64,000 nucleotides of DNA from Coprococcus sp. Lineage in GTDB: Bacteria; Bacillota; Clostridia; Lachnospirales; Lachnospiraceae. Where the stretch lies: contig JAGBHU010000042.1 in the NCBI GenBank assembly GCA_017935345.1, positions 248,001 through 312,000 on the forward strand. The letters run 5' to 3'. The notes beneath the pieces are model-generated. The model was not told where the DNA came from and searched no databases. It worked only from the letters and a program-made list of their open reading frames with translations. Within the stretch, counting starts at the first letter, position 1, and each line of letters starts with the position of its first letter. This document shows positions 36,008 to 44,767 of this stretch, one piece after another. A program made the position numbers and the translations under genes.

Positions 36008-37243
36008 ATGAAAAAGAGAGTTGTAATTACAGGTATGGGAGCGATTACTCCTATAGGACACAATGTTGAAGAATATTGGGCCGGACTTAAAGAAGGCAGG
36101 CATGGCTTTGGGCCGATTACACAGTTTGACGGAACTGATTATAAATGTAAAGTAGTCGGTGAGGTCAAGGATTTTGTAGCTAAGGACTATATAGATGCAA
36201 AGGATGCCAGAAGAATGGCAAGATTTACACAATTTGCAGTTAAGGCGGCAAAGGAAGCAATGGAGGATTCAGGTTTGGATATGTCCGTTGAAGATCCATA
36301 CCGTGTAGGAACATGTATAGGTTCCGGTGTAGGAAGCCTTCAGGAAATAGAAGGTGCGTATGATAAAATCATTACAAAAGGACCAAACAGAGTAAGTCCG
36401 TTTGTAGTTCCGATGATGATTAGCAATATAGCAGCCGGAAATGTTGCAATTCAGTTTGGACTTAAAGGTAAGAGTATCGATGTAGTTACGGCTTGTGCTT
36501 CAGGAACAAACAGTATCGGTGAAGCATTCAGAACGATTCAGTATGGAGATGCTGACGTGATGGTTGCAGGCGGTACAGAAGCAGCAGTTACACCCGTTGG
36601 TATTTCAACCTTTGATTCACTTACTGCACTTACATCTTCGACAGACCCTGACAGATGTTCCATACCGTTTGACAAGGACAGAAGCGGATTTGTACTTGGC
36701 GAAGGTGCAGGTATTGTGATACTGGAAGAGCTGGAGCATGCAAAGAAGAGAGGCGCAAAGATATATGCGGAGATAACAGGATATGGCTGTTCCAGTGATG
36801 CACATCATATTACAGCACCTGAGGAGTCAGGTGAAGGTCCTGCTGTTGCCATGTTAAATGCGGTAAGGGATGCAGGTGTTTCTCCGGATGCCGTTCAATA
36901 TATAAATGCGCATGGTACAAGTACACATCTGAATGACCTTGTAGAGACAAGAGCCATCAAGAAAGCATTTGGCGAGCATGCAAAGGATATAAAGATTAAC
37001 TCGACAAAATCCATGACAGGTCACCTGCTTGGTGCTGCCGGAGCGATTGAGTGTGTAGTTTGTGTAAAGACGATTGAAGAAGGATATATCCACAGAACAC
37101 GTGGCCTGATAGAGAGTGAAGAAGAGCTTGACCTTGATTATTGTAAGGAACCGTATGAGATGGAGGTTGATTGTGCTCTCAGTAATTCTCTTGGTTTTGG
37201 TGGTCATAATGCATGTATTCTTTTACAGAAATATAAGGGGTAA
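36008..37243 (+). CDS. fabF: Beta-ketoacyl-ACP synthase II
   Basis: The elongating condensing enzyme of fatty acid synthesis. 411 aa with the Cys-His-His triad visible: Cys in DVVTACASGTNSIGEAF near 164, His in NAHGTSTHLND near 303, His in STKSMTGHLLGAAGA near 339. Start ATG 36008 has AAGGAG. The fused accDA gene follows after 6 nt, so the two are cotranscribed; other fab genes usual in this cluster (fabD, fabG, fabZ, accB, accC) are not here. Confidence 0.96.
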   Translation: MKKRVVITGMGAITPIGHNVEEYWAGLKEGRHGFGPITQFDGTDYKCKVVGEVKDFVAKDYIDAKDARRMARFTQFAVKAAKEAMEDSGLDMSVEDPYRVGTCIGSGVGSLQEIEGAYDKIITKGPNRVSPFVVPMMISNIAAGNVAIQFGLKGKSIDVVTACASGTNSIGEAFRTIQYGDADVMVAGGTEAAVTPVGISTFDSLTALTSSTDPDRCSIPFDKDRSGFVLGEGAGIVILEELEHAKKRGAKIYAEITGYGCSSDAHHITAPEESGEGPAVAMLNAVRDAGVSPDAVQYINAHGTSTHLNDLVETRAIKKAFGEHAKDIKINSTKSMTGHLLGAAGAIECVVCVKTIEEGYIHRTRGLIESEEELDLDYCKEPYEMEVDCALSNSLGFGGHNACILLQKYKG

Positions 37244-37249
37244 AAAGAA

Positions 37250-38962
37250 ATGTTATTTATAAAGAAAAAGGCAAAGGATGCAGAGCTCAAGGCTGAAAAG
37301 GCATCCTCAGTTGAAAAGGAAGAGAAGCCTGAAACGATTAAATGTCCAAAATGTGGAAAAGAAGTAGATAAGCAGAGAGTAGTTAAGGCAAAATATATCT
37401 GCTATGAGTGTGGTTCTTATTTCCGTGTAAAAACAAAAAACAGGATAAAGATGGTTACGGATTCCAAGACCTTTGAGCCTTGGTTCGAAGATATGCCAAA
37501 GTCAAATCCTCTGAATACGGAAGGTTACGAGGAGAAGGTGGCAGCAGCACAGGAGAAGACAGGACTTAATGAAGCAGTTACGATAGGTAAAGCGCTTGTA
37601 AACGGAGAGCCATGTGTCATCGGTGTCTGTGATGCCAGATTCCTTATGAGCAGCATGGGATATGTAGTAGGTGAGAAAATTGCAAGAGCCGTAGAGAGAG
37701 CTACGGAGGAGAAGCTTCCGATATTCATGTTCTGCTGTTCAGGTGGCGCCAGAATGCAGGAGGGTATTATATCACTTATGCAGATGGCAAAAACATCGGC
37801 AGCACTGAAGAAGCATTCGGATGCAGGACTTCTTTATGTACCTATTTTGACGGACCCGACTACAGGTGGTGTAACAGCAAGTTTTGCAATGCTTGGAGAT
37901 ATTATACTCGGAGAGCCTGATGCACTGATAGGATTTGCAGGCCCACGAGTTATCAAGCAGACGATAGGACAGGAGCTTCCTGAAGGCTTCCAGAGAGCAG
38001 AATTTCTTGTGGAGCATGGTATTATAGACGGAATCGTAACAAGAGATAAATTGAAGGATACGATGTATCGTCTTATAGTGACACATAAGCCGGTCAAGGG
38101 TTATGCAAACTTTGACAAGACAGAAGAGGAGAAGTTTGATATCAGCGAAGTCCTGAAAGAGCGACTTACCTCTTACGAGCCAAAGACTCCTTGGGAGAAG
38201 CTGAAGGGCGCCCGTCAGATGAGCAGGCCTTCAGGTATGGACTATGTAAAATATATTTGTGATGATTTCTATGAGATACATGGTGACAGAGCCATGAATG
38301 ATGACAAAGCCATTATAGGTGGTATCGGTCATATAGATGGACAGCCTGTAACGGTTATATCACAGGTGAAAGGTGCCAGCAGTTCAGAATGCATGGAGAG
38401 GAATTTTGGTATGCCGCTTCCTGACGGATATAGAAAAGCGCTTAGATTAATGAAGCAGGCTGAAAAATTCGGCAGACCGATTATTACATTTGTAAATACA
38501 CCGGGAGCATTCTGCGGACTTGAAGCAGAAGAGCGTGGAATGGGTGAAGCCATTGCCCGTAATCTGTATGAGATGTCATCTCTTAAAGTACCTGTACTGG
38601 CGATTCTTATAGGTGAAGGCGGAAGCGGTGGAGCTCTTGCTCTGGCGGTTGGAAATGAAGTATGGATGTTGGAGAATGCAACGTATTCCATTCTTTCACC
38701 GGAGGGATATGCTTCTATTTTATGGAAGGACAGCAGCAGAGCAGAGGAAGCGGCAGAGATTATGAAGATTACTGCCCATGATTTGGAAAGCCTTAATGTT
38801 ATTGAAAAGGTAATACCTGAGTACGGCGGAGCTGATGAAGATTCCGTACCATATATCGGAAGATTTATTAAGATGAACATAAAAGAATTTCTTAAGAAAT
38901 TCGATGATATGACACCGGAAGAAATAGCCGAGGACAGATACAAGAGATTTAGAGGAATGTAA
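37250..38962 (+). CDS. accDA: Acetyl-CoA carboxylase carboxyltransferase, AccD-AccA fusion
   Basis: One 570-aa chain carries both carboxyltransferase halves that move CO2 from biotin-BCCP to acetyl-CoA to give malonyl-CoA. The N-terminal AccD part (about 25-290) has the four-Cys zinc ribbon (Cys32, 35, 51, 54) and the [10 protein letters not shown] crotonase-fold block; the AccA part (about 305-570) begins [15 protein letters not shown] and has the [14 protein letters not shown] motif. The two genes are separate in E. coli and Bacillus. No frameshift is present at the junction. It ends at a strong bidirectional terminator. Confidence 0.95.
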   Translation: MLFIKKKAKDAELKAEKASSVEKEEKPETIKCPKCGKEVDKQRVVKAKYICYECGSYFRVKTKNRIKMVTDSKTFEPWFEDMPKSNPLNTEGYEEKVAAAQEKTGLNEAVTIGKALVNGEPCVIGVCDARFLMSSMGYVVGEKIARAVERATEEKLPIFMFCCSGGARMQEGIISLMQMAKTSAALKKHSDAGLLYVPILTDPTTGGVTASFAMLGDIILGEPDALIGFAGPRVIKQTIGQELPEGFQRAEFLVEHGIIDGIVTRDKLKDTMYRLIVTHKPVKGYANFDKTEEEKFDISEVLKERLTSYEPKTPWEKLKGARQMSRPSGMDYVKYICDDFYEIHGDRAMNDDKAIIGGIGHIDGQPVTVISQVKGASSSECMERNFGMPLPDGYRKALRLMKQAEKFGRPIITFVNTPGAFCGLEAEERGMGEAIARNLYEMSSLKVPVLAILIGEGGSGGALALAVGNEVWMLENATYSILSPEGYASILWKDSSRAEEAAEIMKITAHDLESLNVIEKVIPEYGGADEDSVPYIGRFIKMNIKEFLKKFDDMTPEEIAEDRYKRFRGM

Positions 38963-38992
38963 GAAAGAAAAAAATAGAGAAAAGAATGAATA

Positions 38993-39038
38993 AAGGGTAT
39001 GTATATATTGTTTAACAAAATAATATATACATACCCTT
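38993..39038. terminator. Bidirectional terminator between accDA and the agr-type kinase
   Basis: Long arms of 17 bp (AAGGGTATGTATATATT) around a 12-nt loop, between convergent genes. Confidence 0.8.
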
Positions 39039-39047
39039 CATTGCATT

Positions 39048-40391
39048 TTAACAAACCTTACTGTGTTCTAAGTCATATGGTATGGTAACGATTGCTTCAT
39101 ACCGGTCTTTTTCAATATAAGTTATAAAAGTACCATAATATCTGTTTGTTATACGTTCTACATTCTTTAAACCATAGCCATGAACAAGGTTTTCTTTTCT
39201 GACATAATAGTTTGATTTGCTTGGCGGTAATGAATTCGTGATATAAATAACAAGATTTCCTCGTTCCGTAGCAATATTAACGGATATATCTTTTGGAGAA
39301 GATTGCTTCTTGCAGGCTTCATAGCTGTTGTCAAGCAGATTACCTAATATAACACATAAATCATATTCGTTAATGGTTATCAGACTTTTATCTATCTGTA
39401 TATTGGTTTTAAAAATGGTGCTGTCACCTTCAGCCATTGTTATATAGTTGTTGAGGAAAGCATCAATAACAAGAATACCTGTATTTACCCGACTGACTGT
39501 ATTGTCAAGGTCTTTAATGGTAAAGGACAAATAATCCTTCAATTCTTTTGTTTTTTCACTATTTACGGTATTATCTTTATTTACAGTATTTTCCAGATAA
39601 CTTTGAATCATAAAAAGATGTTTTTTTGTATCATGGACAATACTTCTGGTATTACGGTATGCAGTTGACAGTTGTATGTACTTATTTTCCTGAAATATTT
39701 CCTGTTGTCTTAGCTGCTTATTCTCTATCGATAGCTGCTGCGATAAAAGCACATAGTCAAAAAGAAAATAATTGACTGCATTAATAATGAATAATCCGAG
39801 TATGGTAAATAATTGAAATGCATGCATGCCGCCAATCATAATGTCAGTTAAATCGATAACAAAGAAAAGTATAATAGGCGAAATGACAGGTACTATCATA
39901 ACTAAAATATTATATTTCAATGAATAAGCCAGCTTGTGTCTTTTTACAACATGAATGATTATAAGGACAAAGCATAGAGTCAGAAGCTTTGCAAAACAAT
40001 TCCATACCGTCTCAATATTTTCAGACTGGGATGTAATAGAGTATTTCTGTGAAGCAGGAATCGTTATGTATATAATATTTTCTGCCAGGATAGCCAGTAC
40101 TTCAAATGACACAGCGGAAAATATCCTGTTACGCCATGTTGATTCATATAGGAGGGTTACCAGAAAGGTTATAAAGGTTGCCCATATTGTGAGTGCCACC
40201 TGCTCTTGGAAGCCTGTATTCAGATGTACGACTTTAGGTTCAATATATATCAAAACAGACATGGTAATATATGCCATAATAAGTATAGGGAATGGAATCT
40301 TTTTATTTCTTCCATTAAATAACCCGTGAAAATATAAAAATACAGTTATCATATCTAATATATTGCTGAGTATAGTCAATAATATATCCAT
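39048..40391 (-). CDS. AgrC-like sensor histidine kinase (GHKL type)
   Basis: 447 aa: six to seven membrane spans in the first 210 residues form the peptide-receptor part; a coiled segment carries the phospho-acceptor region with His in RSIVHDTKKHLF near 256; the GHKL ATPase domain follows with LGNLLDNSYEACKK and a C-terminal HGYGLKNVERI G box. These features match the AgrC/HPK10 family that senses cyclic autoinducer peptides. Last gene of the agrB-agrA-agrC order on the minus strand, 15 nt after the regulator. Confidence 0.88.
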   Translation of the reverse strand: MDILLTILSNILDMITVFLYFHGLFNGRNKKIPFPILIMAYITMSVLIYIEPKVVHLNTGFQEQVALTIWATFITFLVTLLYESTWRNRIFSAVSFEVLAILAENIIYITIPASQKYSITSQSENIETVWNCFAKLLTLCFVLIIIHVVKRHKLAYSLKYNILVMIVPVISPIILFFVIDLTDIMIGGMHAFQLFTILGLFIINAVNYFLFDYVLLSQQLSIENKQLRQQEIFQENKYIQLSTAYRNTRSIVHDTKKHLFMIQSYLENTVNKDNTVNSEKTKELKDYLSFTIKDLDNTVSRVNTGILVIDAFLNNYITMAEGDSTIFKTNIQIDKSLITINEYDLCVILGNLLDNSYEACKKQSSPKDISVNIATERGNLVIYITNSLPPSKSNYYVRKENLVHGYGLKNVERITNRYYGTFITYIEKDRYEAIVTIPYDLEHSKVC

Positions 40392-40406
40392 CTCTTTCTC
40401 CTATTT

Positions 40407-41141
40407 TTAGTGGTATATGGTGAGGATTCCTTTTGAGAAGATGGATTTAATATATTTTTCCTGTCTTCTGCTTACAGGAAGCGACTCTCCGTTATCAAGT
40501 ACCAAATCTCTTGATTTTACAAAATGTATATGTAGCAGATTCACCAAAATCCCTCTGTGTGGAGATATAAAAGAATGAACCTTTAGTTTTTTCTCCTCAT
40601 CTGACAAAAGCCCTTTGCATATAAAAGTATTGTCAACCGTTATGTATTGCAGCATACCGTTGCTGTTGTTTATCGTTTTAATATATATAATATCCTTTAT
40701 GGGCAGGGTTACAAAAGAATGTTCCGTCTCAAGGACAATAATATTATCTCTCCCGGAATTAATCTGGTCTATCAATTTAGAAATCAGTTTGCTAAAGCTG
40801 GGATAGGTCAGGGGTTTGGTCAGATAATTAAATGCCTGTACGTCAAAGCTGTCCTGCATATATTCCGGATAGTTACTGATAAATATAATCTTTACCAGTG
40901 AATCGGGTAAATGGCGTATATTCCTTGCCAGCTCCAATCCCGATATACCGGGCATTTCCACATCAAGAAATATGATATCGTATTGTCCGGCTGTTTTATA
41001 TATTTCTATAAATTCACGGCTTGAATTATATATATCTATATGAAAGCTTACTTCATATTCCATATCATATTTATTAATAAGTGAACGGATATATTCAGTT
41101 TCTTTTATTTCATCATCACATATAGCTACATTGAACTGCAT
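40407..41141 (-). CDS. AgrA-like LytTR response regulator
   Basis: 244 aa: receiver domain with acidic pocket near CDDE (8-11), phospho-acceptor Asp60 (FLDVEMPG) and a Lys near LTKPLT; then a LytTR DNA-binding domain (about 140-240) with SFISPHRGILVNL and VLDNGESLPVSRR. LytTR regulators bind pairs of short direct repeats about two helical turns apart; such pairs are present in the agrB/agrD gap. It sits 9 nt after agrB. Confidence 0.88.
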   Translation of the reverse strand: MQFNVAICDDEIKETEYIRSLINKYDMEYEVSFHIDIYNSSREFIEIYKTAGQYDIIFLDVEMPGISGLELARNIRHLPDSLVKIIFISNYPEYMQDSFDVQAFNYLTKPLTYPSFSKLISKLIDQINSGRDNIIVLETEHSFVTLPIKDIIYIKTINNSNGMLQYITVDNTFICKGLLSDEEKKLKVHSFISPHRGILVNLLHIHFVKSRDLVLDNGESLPVSRRQEKYIKSIFSKGILTIYH

Positions 41142-41150
41142 AAGTGATAT

Positions 41151-41762
41151 CTATTCCTTTCCTTTGTTAATGATTAACTGTGCAATTAGCATAATTAACA
41201 TAATAATAACACATAATTCGAGAGTAATATAATATTTTGATATTTTTATTGTATAAAAGACAATATAAGCAATTAATAACAGTATAGAAACTATACATGT
41301 TTTTCGCTTCATTTTCTTTTTCCTAAAATCGGATAAGGGTTTATTTGGTGTGCTTACGGGTGAAAGGATTACTATTACACCCAGTGCCATAATATATAGG
41401 CATAACCAAATGGTTGGTTTATATATAGGAATAAACACTGCGCCTGACAATATTATTAAGTAGAGCAGATAAGACATAATAGAACAGGACCGTCTGCCGG
41501 GGGCATGATACCCGCCGGCAGAACGGCGTAAGGAACTGAAAGAAATGAGATAGATAATAGTAATGCCAGGCTGGTGTAACAGTAATCCCAAAATCATAAT
41601 TACGATATCGTAAACAATTTGCGCTAATAAATAGTCAAAACAATATTCATATATGTCGGCTTCCGTTGAATCAATATATCCATGTTCTTTCATGGAATTA
41701 CTAAGAGTAATGCTAAGTCGCTGCAAAATAAAGCCCTCCCTAATTAAACTAATTTTAGACAT
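41151..41762 (-). CDS. AgrB-like peptide-processing membrane protease
   Basis: 203 aa with about six membrane segments. AgrB proteins cut and cyclise the AgrD propeptide. The catalytic His and Cys are visible in RRSAGGYHAPGRRSC (His86, Cys93). It lies first in the agrBAC-type operon and is transcribed away from the agrD gene, whose start is 209 bp off on the other strand. A TATAAT at 41792-41797 on the minus strand fits a promoter with weak -35. Confidence 0.9.
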   Translation of the reverse strand: MSKISLIREGFILQRLSITLSNSMKEHGYIDSTEADIYEYCFDYLLAQIVYDIVIMILGLLLHQPGITIIYLISFSSLRRSAGGYHAPGRRSCSIMSYLLYLIILSGAVFIPIYKPTIWLCLYIMALGVIVILSPVSTPNKPLSDFRKKKMKRKTCIVSILLLIAYIVFYTIKISKYYITLELCVIIMLIMLIAQLIINKGKE

Positions 41763-41831
41763 AATATGAATAGTGTTAATGTTATTTTTCTATTATAGAA
41801 CAATAAATATATAAAATTAGCAAAAAGTTTT

Positions 41832-41897
41832 AAACGGTTAAATTTCGGGGATAAACGGTCGAAAAATAGCCGTTCAGTGTCGATTTTTGACCGTTTA
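41832..41897. promoter_or_regulatory. Mirror-image LytTR-type operator in the agrB/agrD gap
   Basis: Four ACGG elements: two on the plus strand (ACGGTTAAA at 41834, ACGGTCGAA at 41855) and two on the minus strand (ACGGTCAAA from 41894, ACGGCTATT from 41873). Each pair is 21 bp apart, start to start, and the two pairs face each other. This suits an AgrA-type regulator driving both divergent promoters. Confidence 0.65.
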
Positions 41898-41971
41898 AAT
41901 ATTTTTTCGTAATAATTATAAATTTTATGATACCATTCAATCATAAAATATTTTGGAAGGAGGCACAGCAT

Positions 41972-42139
41972 ATGAAAAAGCTGGTTAGTAAACTTGTTGA
42001 AAGGCATGGGTCATCATTATGTACATTGGTTACGGTGGTTGCACCTGTAGCGGTTAATAATTGTAGAAGTAGATTATATCAGCCAAAGGAGCCGGAAGGA
42101 CTGGAAGATTTTGTTTTGGCTCATAAGAAGAAAATGTAA
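41972..42139 (+). CDS. AgrD-like autoinducer propeptide, 55 aa
   Basis: From ATG 41972 (AAGGAGG ribosome site 8 nt upstream) a 55-aa peptide: amphipathic N-terminal leader MKKLVSKLVERHGSSL, small-residue middle, Cys31, then the conserved AgrD recognition tail YQPKEPEGL (36-44). Lined up with clostridial AgrD (CLWFT followed by HQPEEP), the ring would be Cys31-Arg-Ser-Arg-Leu35, a five-residue thiolactone. The Arg-rich ring is unusual, since known ones are mostly hydrophobic. It is transcribed divergently from agrB. Confidence 0.8.
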   Translation: MKKLVSKLVERHGSSLCTLVTVVAPVAVNNCRSRLYQPKEPEGLEDFVLAHKKKM

Positions 42140-42261
42140 TATTCGTATTACATATATAAACAGGATGAAAGAAATACTATAAAAATGAAAATTCATTAAT
42201 TGGAGTAAGAAAAAAGTATAGAAGTGTACCGAATGATGTTGTATTCAATTCGGATAAAATT

Positions 42262-42405
42262 ATGAATTTGTATATTGGCTATAAACCAATATATGAGATG
42301 AACGAGAGGCTGTTACAGCTATTACAATTAAATATTAGAGGATCAGTTAATATATCAAGATACAAACAAATGAGTTACGATATAGAATATACGCAGACAA
42401 AATAA
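42262..42405 (+). pseudogene. Possible gene remnant downstream of agrD
   Basis: A 47-codon ATG frame (MNLYIGYKPIYEMNERLLQL at its start, DIEYTQTK at its end). The same frame is open back to about 42167 without a usable start or ribosome site, giving up to 79 codons of protein-like sequence. No family recognised. It may be the tail of a decayed gene, or chance. The rest of the 42140-42840 gap holds the terminator and promoter listed separately and a small GCCCGCGAGGGC dyad near 42430. Confidence 0.3.
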
Positions 42406-42596
42406 TTTTTTAAAGGGATAAAAAGGGGTACGCCCGCGAGGGCGGATTAAAAAAGTGAAATAAAAATTTAATAGTCATGTGCTAAAGTTAACAAATAATA
42501 GACTTATACATGTTACGTTTTCTCTTTAAGGACATTTCTATTTCTAATTCACATTGTTTTTCTAATTTATTAGCCGTACTAAACGACAATATCTTT

Positions 42597-42641
42597 ACAG
42601 GGTACATCCTTTTTAAATGCGGATGTACCCTGTCTTTTTTT
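42597..42641 (+). terminator. Strong intrinsic terminator without an obvious gene before it
   Basis: Perfect 13-bp arms ACAGGGTACATCC and GGATGTACCCTGT, 11-nt loop, then CTTTTTTT. The nearest plus-strand features upstream are the remnant frame and agrD, so it may end the agrD transcript or an unseen small RNA. Confidence 0.85.
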
Positions 42642-42667
42642 GAAAATCCAAATACCATTTATTTCTC

Positions 42668-42696
42668 TTCCATGTTGGCAGTTTCTTTGCTATAAT
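42668..42696 (+). promoter_or_regulatory. Candidate fabH promoter
   Basis: TTCCAT, 17-bp spacer and TATAAT (42691-42696), 144 bp before fabH. A TTGACA at 42774 lacks a good -10. Confidence 0.45.
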
Positions 42697-42840
42697 ATAT
42701 CAATAGACAAATTAATTGAAAATGTTTATTATTGTGATGGTATATGATTTTTATTAAACGAAAATATCATATATTGACAATTTTATTTCTGCCGACAAGC
42801 AGAATTGTATGAAATATAGCATGGATAAGGAGTTATAAAG

Positions 42841-43803
42841 ATGGCAATTAGAATCATGGGTACGGGCAGCTTTCTGGCTAAGAAAATAGTTTCAAATGAC
42901 GAGTTGGCTCAGCATGTAGATACATCAGATGAATGGATTTCAACAAGAACGGGAATCAAGAACAGAAGAATCGCAATAGATGAGACAACTACAAGTATGG
43001 CAGCCGAAGCAGCGAAAAATGCAATTTCCATGGCAGGAAAGGAAGCCGGAGACGTTGAACTGATTATAGTGGCAACGGTTACACCGGATTATTATACACC
43101 GAGTGTAGCTTGTCAGGTGCAGGCGGAATTAGGTGCAGATAAGGCGATAGCGTTTGATGTGAATGCTGCTTGTTCAGGATTTGTATTTGCGCTGAATGTT
43201 GCAAAGATGTATATCGAAACAGGATTTTGCAAAAATGCGCTAGTTATAGGAGCGGAAACATTATCCAAGATATTGGATTGGAATGACAGGGGAACCTGTG
43301 TGTTATTCGGTGACGGTGCAGGTGCTGCTTATATTGAGGAGTCAGACAAGGGGATTATCAGTATTGTTCAAGGCTCTATCGGCAAAAAGGGCATGGTTCT
43401 TCATTGCGCTGACAGAAAGACAAATAATATATTTATCAATGAGCCGGTTGAAACGGACTACTTACATATGGATGGACAAGAGGTATACAAATTTGCCGTC
43501 AGACAGTGTCCGAAATGTCTTATTGAAGCACTTGAGAAAGCAGGTATGACAGCAGATGATATTGATTATTTCGTGCTTCATCAGGCAAATGTCAGAATCA
43601 TAGAGTCGGTTGCAAAAAGACTTCATGCACCGATAGAGAAATTCCCTATGACGCTTGATTATACAGGCAATATGTCGGCAGCCAGTGTACCGGTTATGCT
43701 GGATCAGTTGGTTCGTGAAGGTGGCTTAAAACGTGGCGATAAGGTGGCAATGTCAGCATTTGGTGCAGGACTGACCTATGGTGCTGTAGTGCTGGAGTGG
43801 TAA
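42841..43803 (+). CDS. fabH: Beta-ketoacyl-ACP synthase III
   Basis: Starts fatty acid synthesis by joining acetyl-CoA (or a branched acyl-CoA) with malonyl-ACP. The 320-aa protein shows the Cys-His-Asn triad: Cys in DVNAACSGFVFAL near 112, His in FVLHQANVRI near 247, Asn in DYTGNMSAASVP near 277. AAGGAG precedes ATG 42841. It stands alone with its own terminator, 3.9 kb from fabF-accDA. Confidence 0.96.
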   Translation: MAIRIMGTGSFLAKKIVSNDELAQHVDTSDEWISTRTGIKNRRIAIDETTTSMAAEAAKNAISMAGKEAGDVELIIVATVTPDYYTPSVACQVQAELGADKAIAFDVNAACSGFVFALNVAKMYIETGFCKNALVIGAETLSKILDWNDRGTCVLFGDGAGAAYIEESDKGIISIVQGSIGKKGMVLHCADRKTNNIFINEPVETDYLHMDGQEVYKFAVRQCPKCLIEALEKAGMTADDIDYFVLHQANVRIIESVAKRLHAPIEKFPMTLDYTGNMSAASVPVMLDQLVREGGLKRGDKVAMSAFGAGLTYGAVVLEW

Positions 43804-43867
43804 GATGATTGGTATCGTGAGAATATATTAGAGGAATTCGTATGTTTCCGAAGGAACAGAATATCAG

Positions 43868-43945
43868 CGGCAGAGAGGAAATTTGATATGTCCCTTGTCT
43901 ACTTGACAGGGGGCATATCAGATCAATCTCTGTCGTTTTTATTTT
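43868..43945 (+). terminator. Two-tier hairpin terminator of fabH
   Basis: Outer arms CGGCAGAGA/TCTCTGTCG enclose an inner dyad GATATGTCCC...GGGGCATATC, then TTTTTATTTTT. Confidence 0.8.
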
Positions 43946-44013
43946 TCTTGATATTATTTGTTGAAGCGAGCATAATAGAAATATTAAAGTCGGCTGGATG
44001 GAGATGATTTCTT

Positions 44014-44679
44014 TTGAAAAATATATTGATTATTGATGATGATATACATATTGGAGATATGCTTGAGGAAACACTGACGAAAAAGGGATATGGTGTTCGG
44101 CGGGCATATTCGGGAACGGAGGCATTACTTGTGCTTTCTAATTCGAAACCCGACCTTGTACTGCTTGATTTGATGTTACCGGGACTGAAGGGAGAAGAGG
44201 TGCTTCCACAGATAAAGGGAATACCTGTTATCGTAGTAAGTGCAAAGGTTGATGTCGATAATAAGGTAGACTTATTACTTGGCGGTGCCGCTGATTATAT
44301 TACGAAGCCATTTGAAACAAAAGAGCTTTTAGCCAGAATTGCCGTACAGCTTCGGAGTGCTGTTTCGCCGGAGGTGGTTTCCAAATTGGAATTCGATGAT
44401 ATGATTCTTGATATGAATTCACATATTGTATCTATAGGAGACAGCAATATAAAGCTTACAAGAACGGAATATGCAATATTAAAATTACTGATGCAAAATC
44501 CATCGCAGGTTGTTGCAAAATCTCTGATTCTTGACCGTATCAGCGAAGAAACTCCTGATTGTACGGAAAGCTCTTTAAAAATGCATATCAGTAATTTGCG
44601 AAAAAAGCTCCGCGAGGTAAATAATAAGGATTATATAGAAGCAATTTGGGGAATCGGATTCAAAATGCGGACAGAATAA
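44014..44679 (+). CDS. Response regulator, OmpR/PhoB family
   Basis: 221 aa: receiver (1-115) with acidic DDD near 7-9, phospho-acceptor Asp in VLLDLMLPG near 52, and KPFE; winged-helix domain (125-220) ending WGIGFKM. TTG at 44014 is the start, with GGAG about 10 nt upstream. Its kinase partner is the fourth gene of the cluster, after an ABC ATPase and permease. This order is seen in lantibiotic-type immunity or peptide-response modules. Confidence 0.88.
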   Translation: MKNILIIDDDIHIGDMLEETLTKKGYGVRRAYSGTEALLVLSNSKPDLVLLDLMLPGLKGEEVLPQIKGIPVIVVSAKVDVDNKVDLLLGGAADYITKPFETKELLARIAVQLRSAVSPEVVSKLEFDDMILDMNSHIVSIGDSNIKLTRTEYAILKLLMQNPSQVVAKSLILDRISEETPDCTESSLKMHISNLRKKLREVNNKDYIEAIWGIGFKMRTE

Positions 44680-44680
44680 A

Positions 44681-44735
44681 TCTTTACAAAATCTTTACTG
44701 TTTTCTTTACCGTTTTCTTTACCGTTTGTCTATAG
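44681..44735 (+). promoter_or_regulatory. Four TCTTTAC direct repeats and promoter before the ABC genes
   Basis: TCTTTAC at 44681, 44692, 44704 and 44716 (spacing 11, 12, 12) directly behind the regulator stop codon, then TATAGA at 44730-44735; TTTACC (44706-44711) could act as -35 with 18 bp. This phasing on one helix face is typical of OmpR-family activator sites. Confidence 0.65.
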
Positions 44736-44767
44736 AATGTCGGCATCATGAAAAGGAGGTATCATTT

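Noticed and set aside
42510-42695. 61-codon plus-strand frame before fabH
   Set aside because: Runs straight through a strong terminator hairpin and the fabH promoter region; no ribosome site.
42774-42802. TTGACA before fabH as its main promoter
   Set aside because: No acceptable -10 hexamer 16-18 bp downstream; the TATAAT at 42691 is a better choice.
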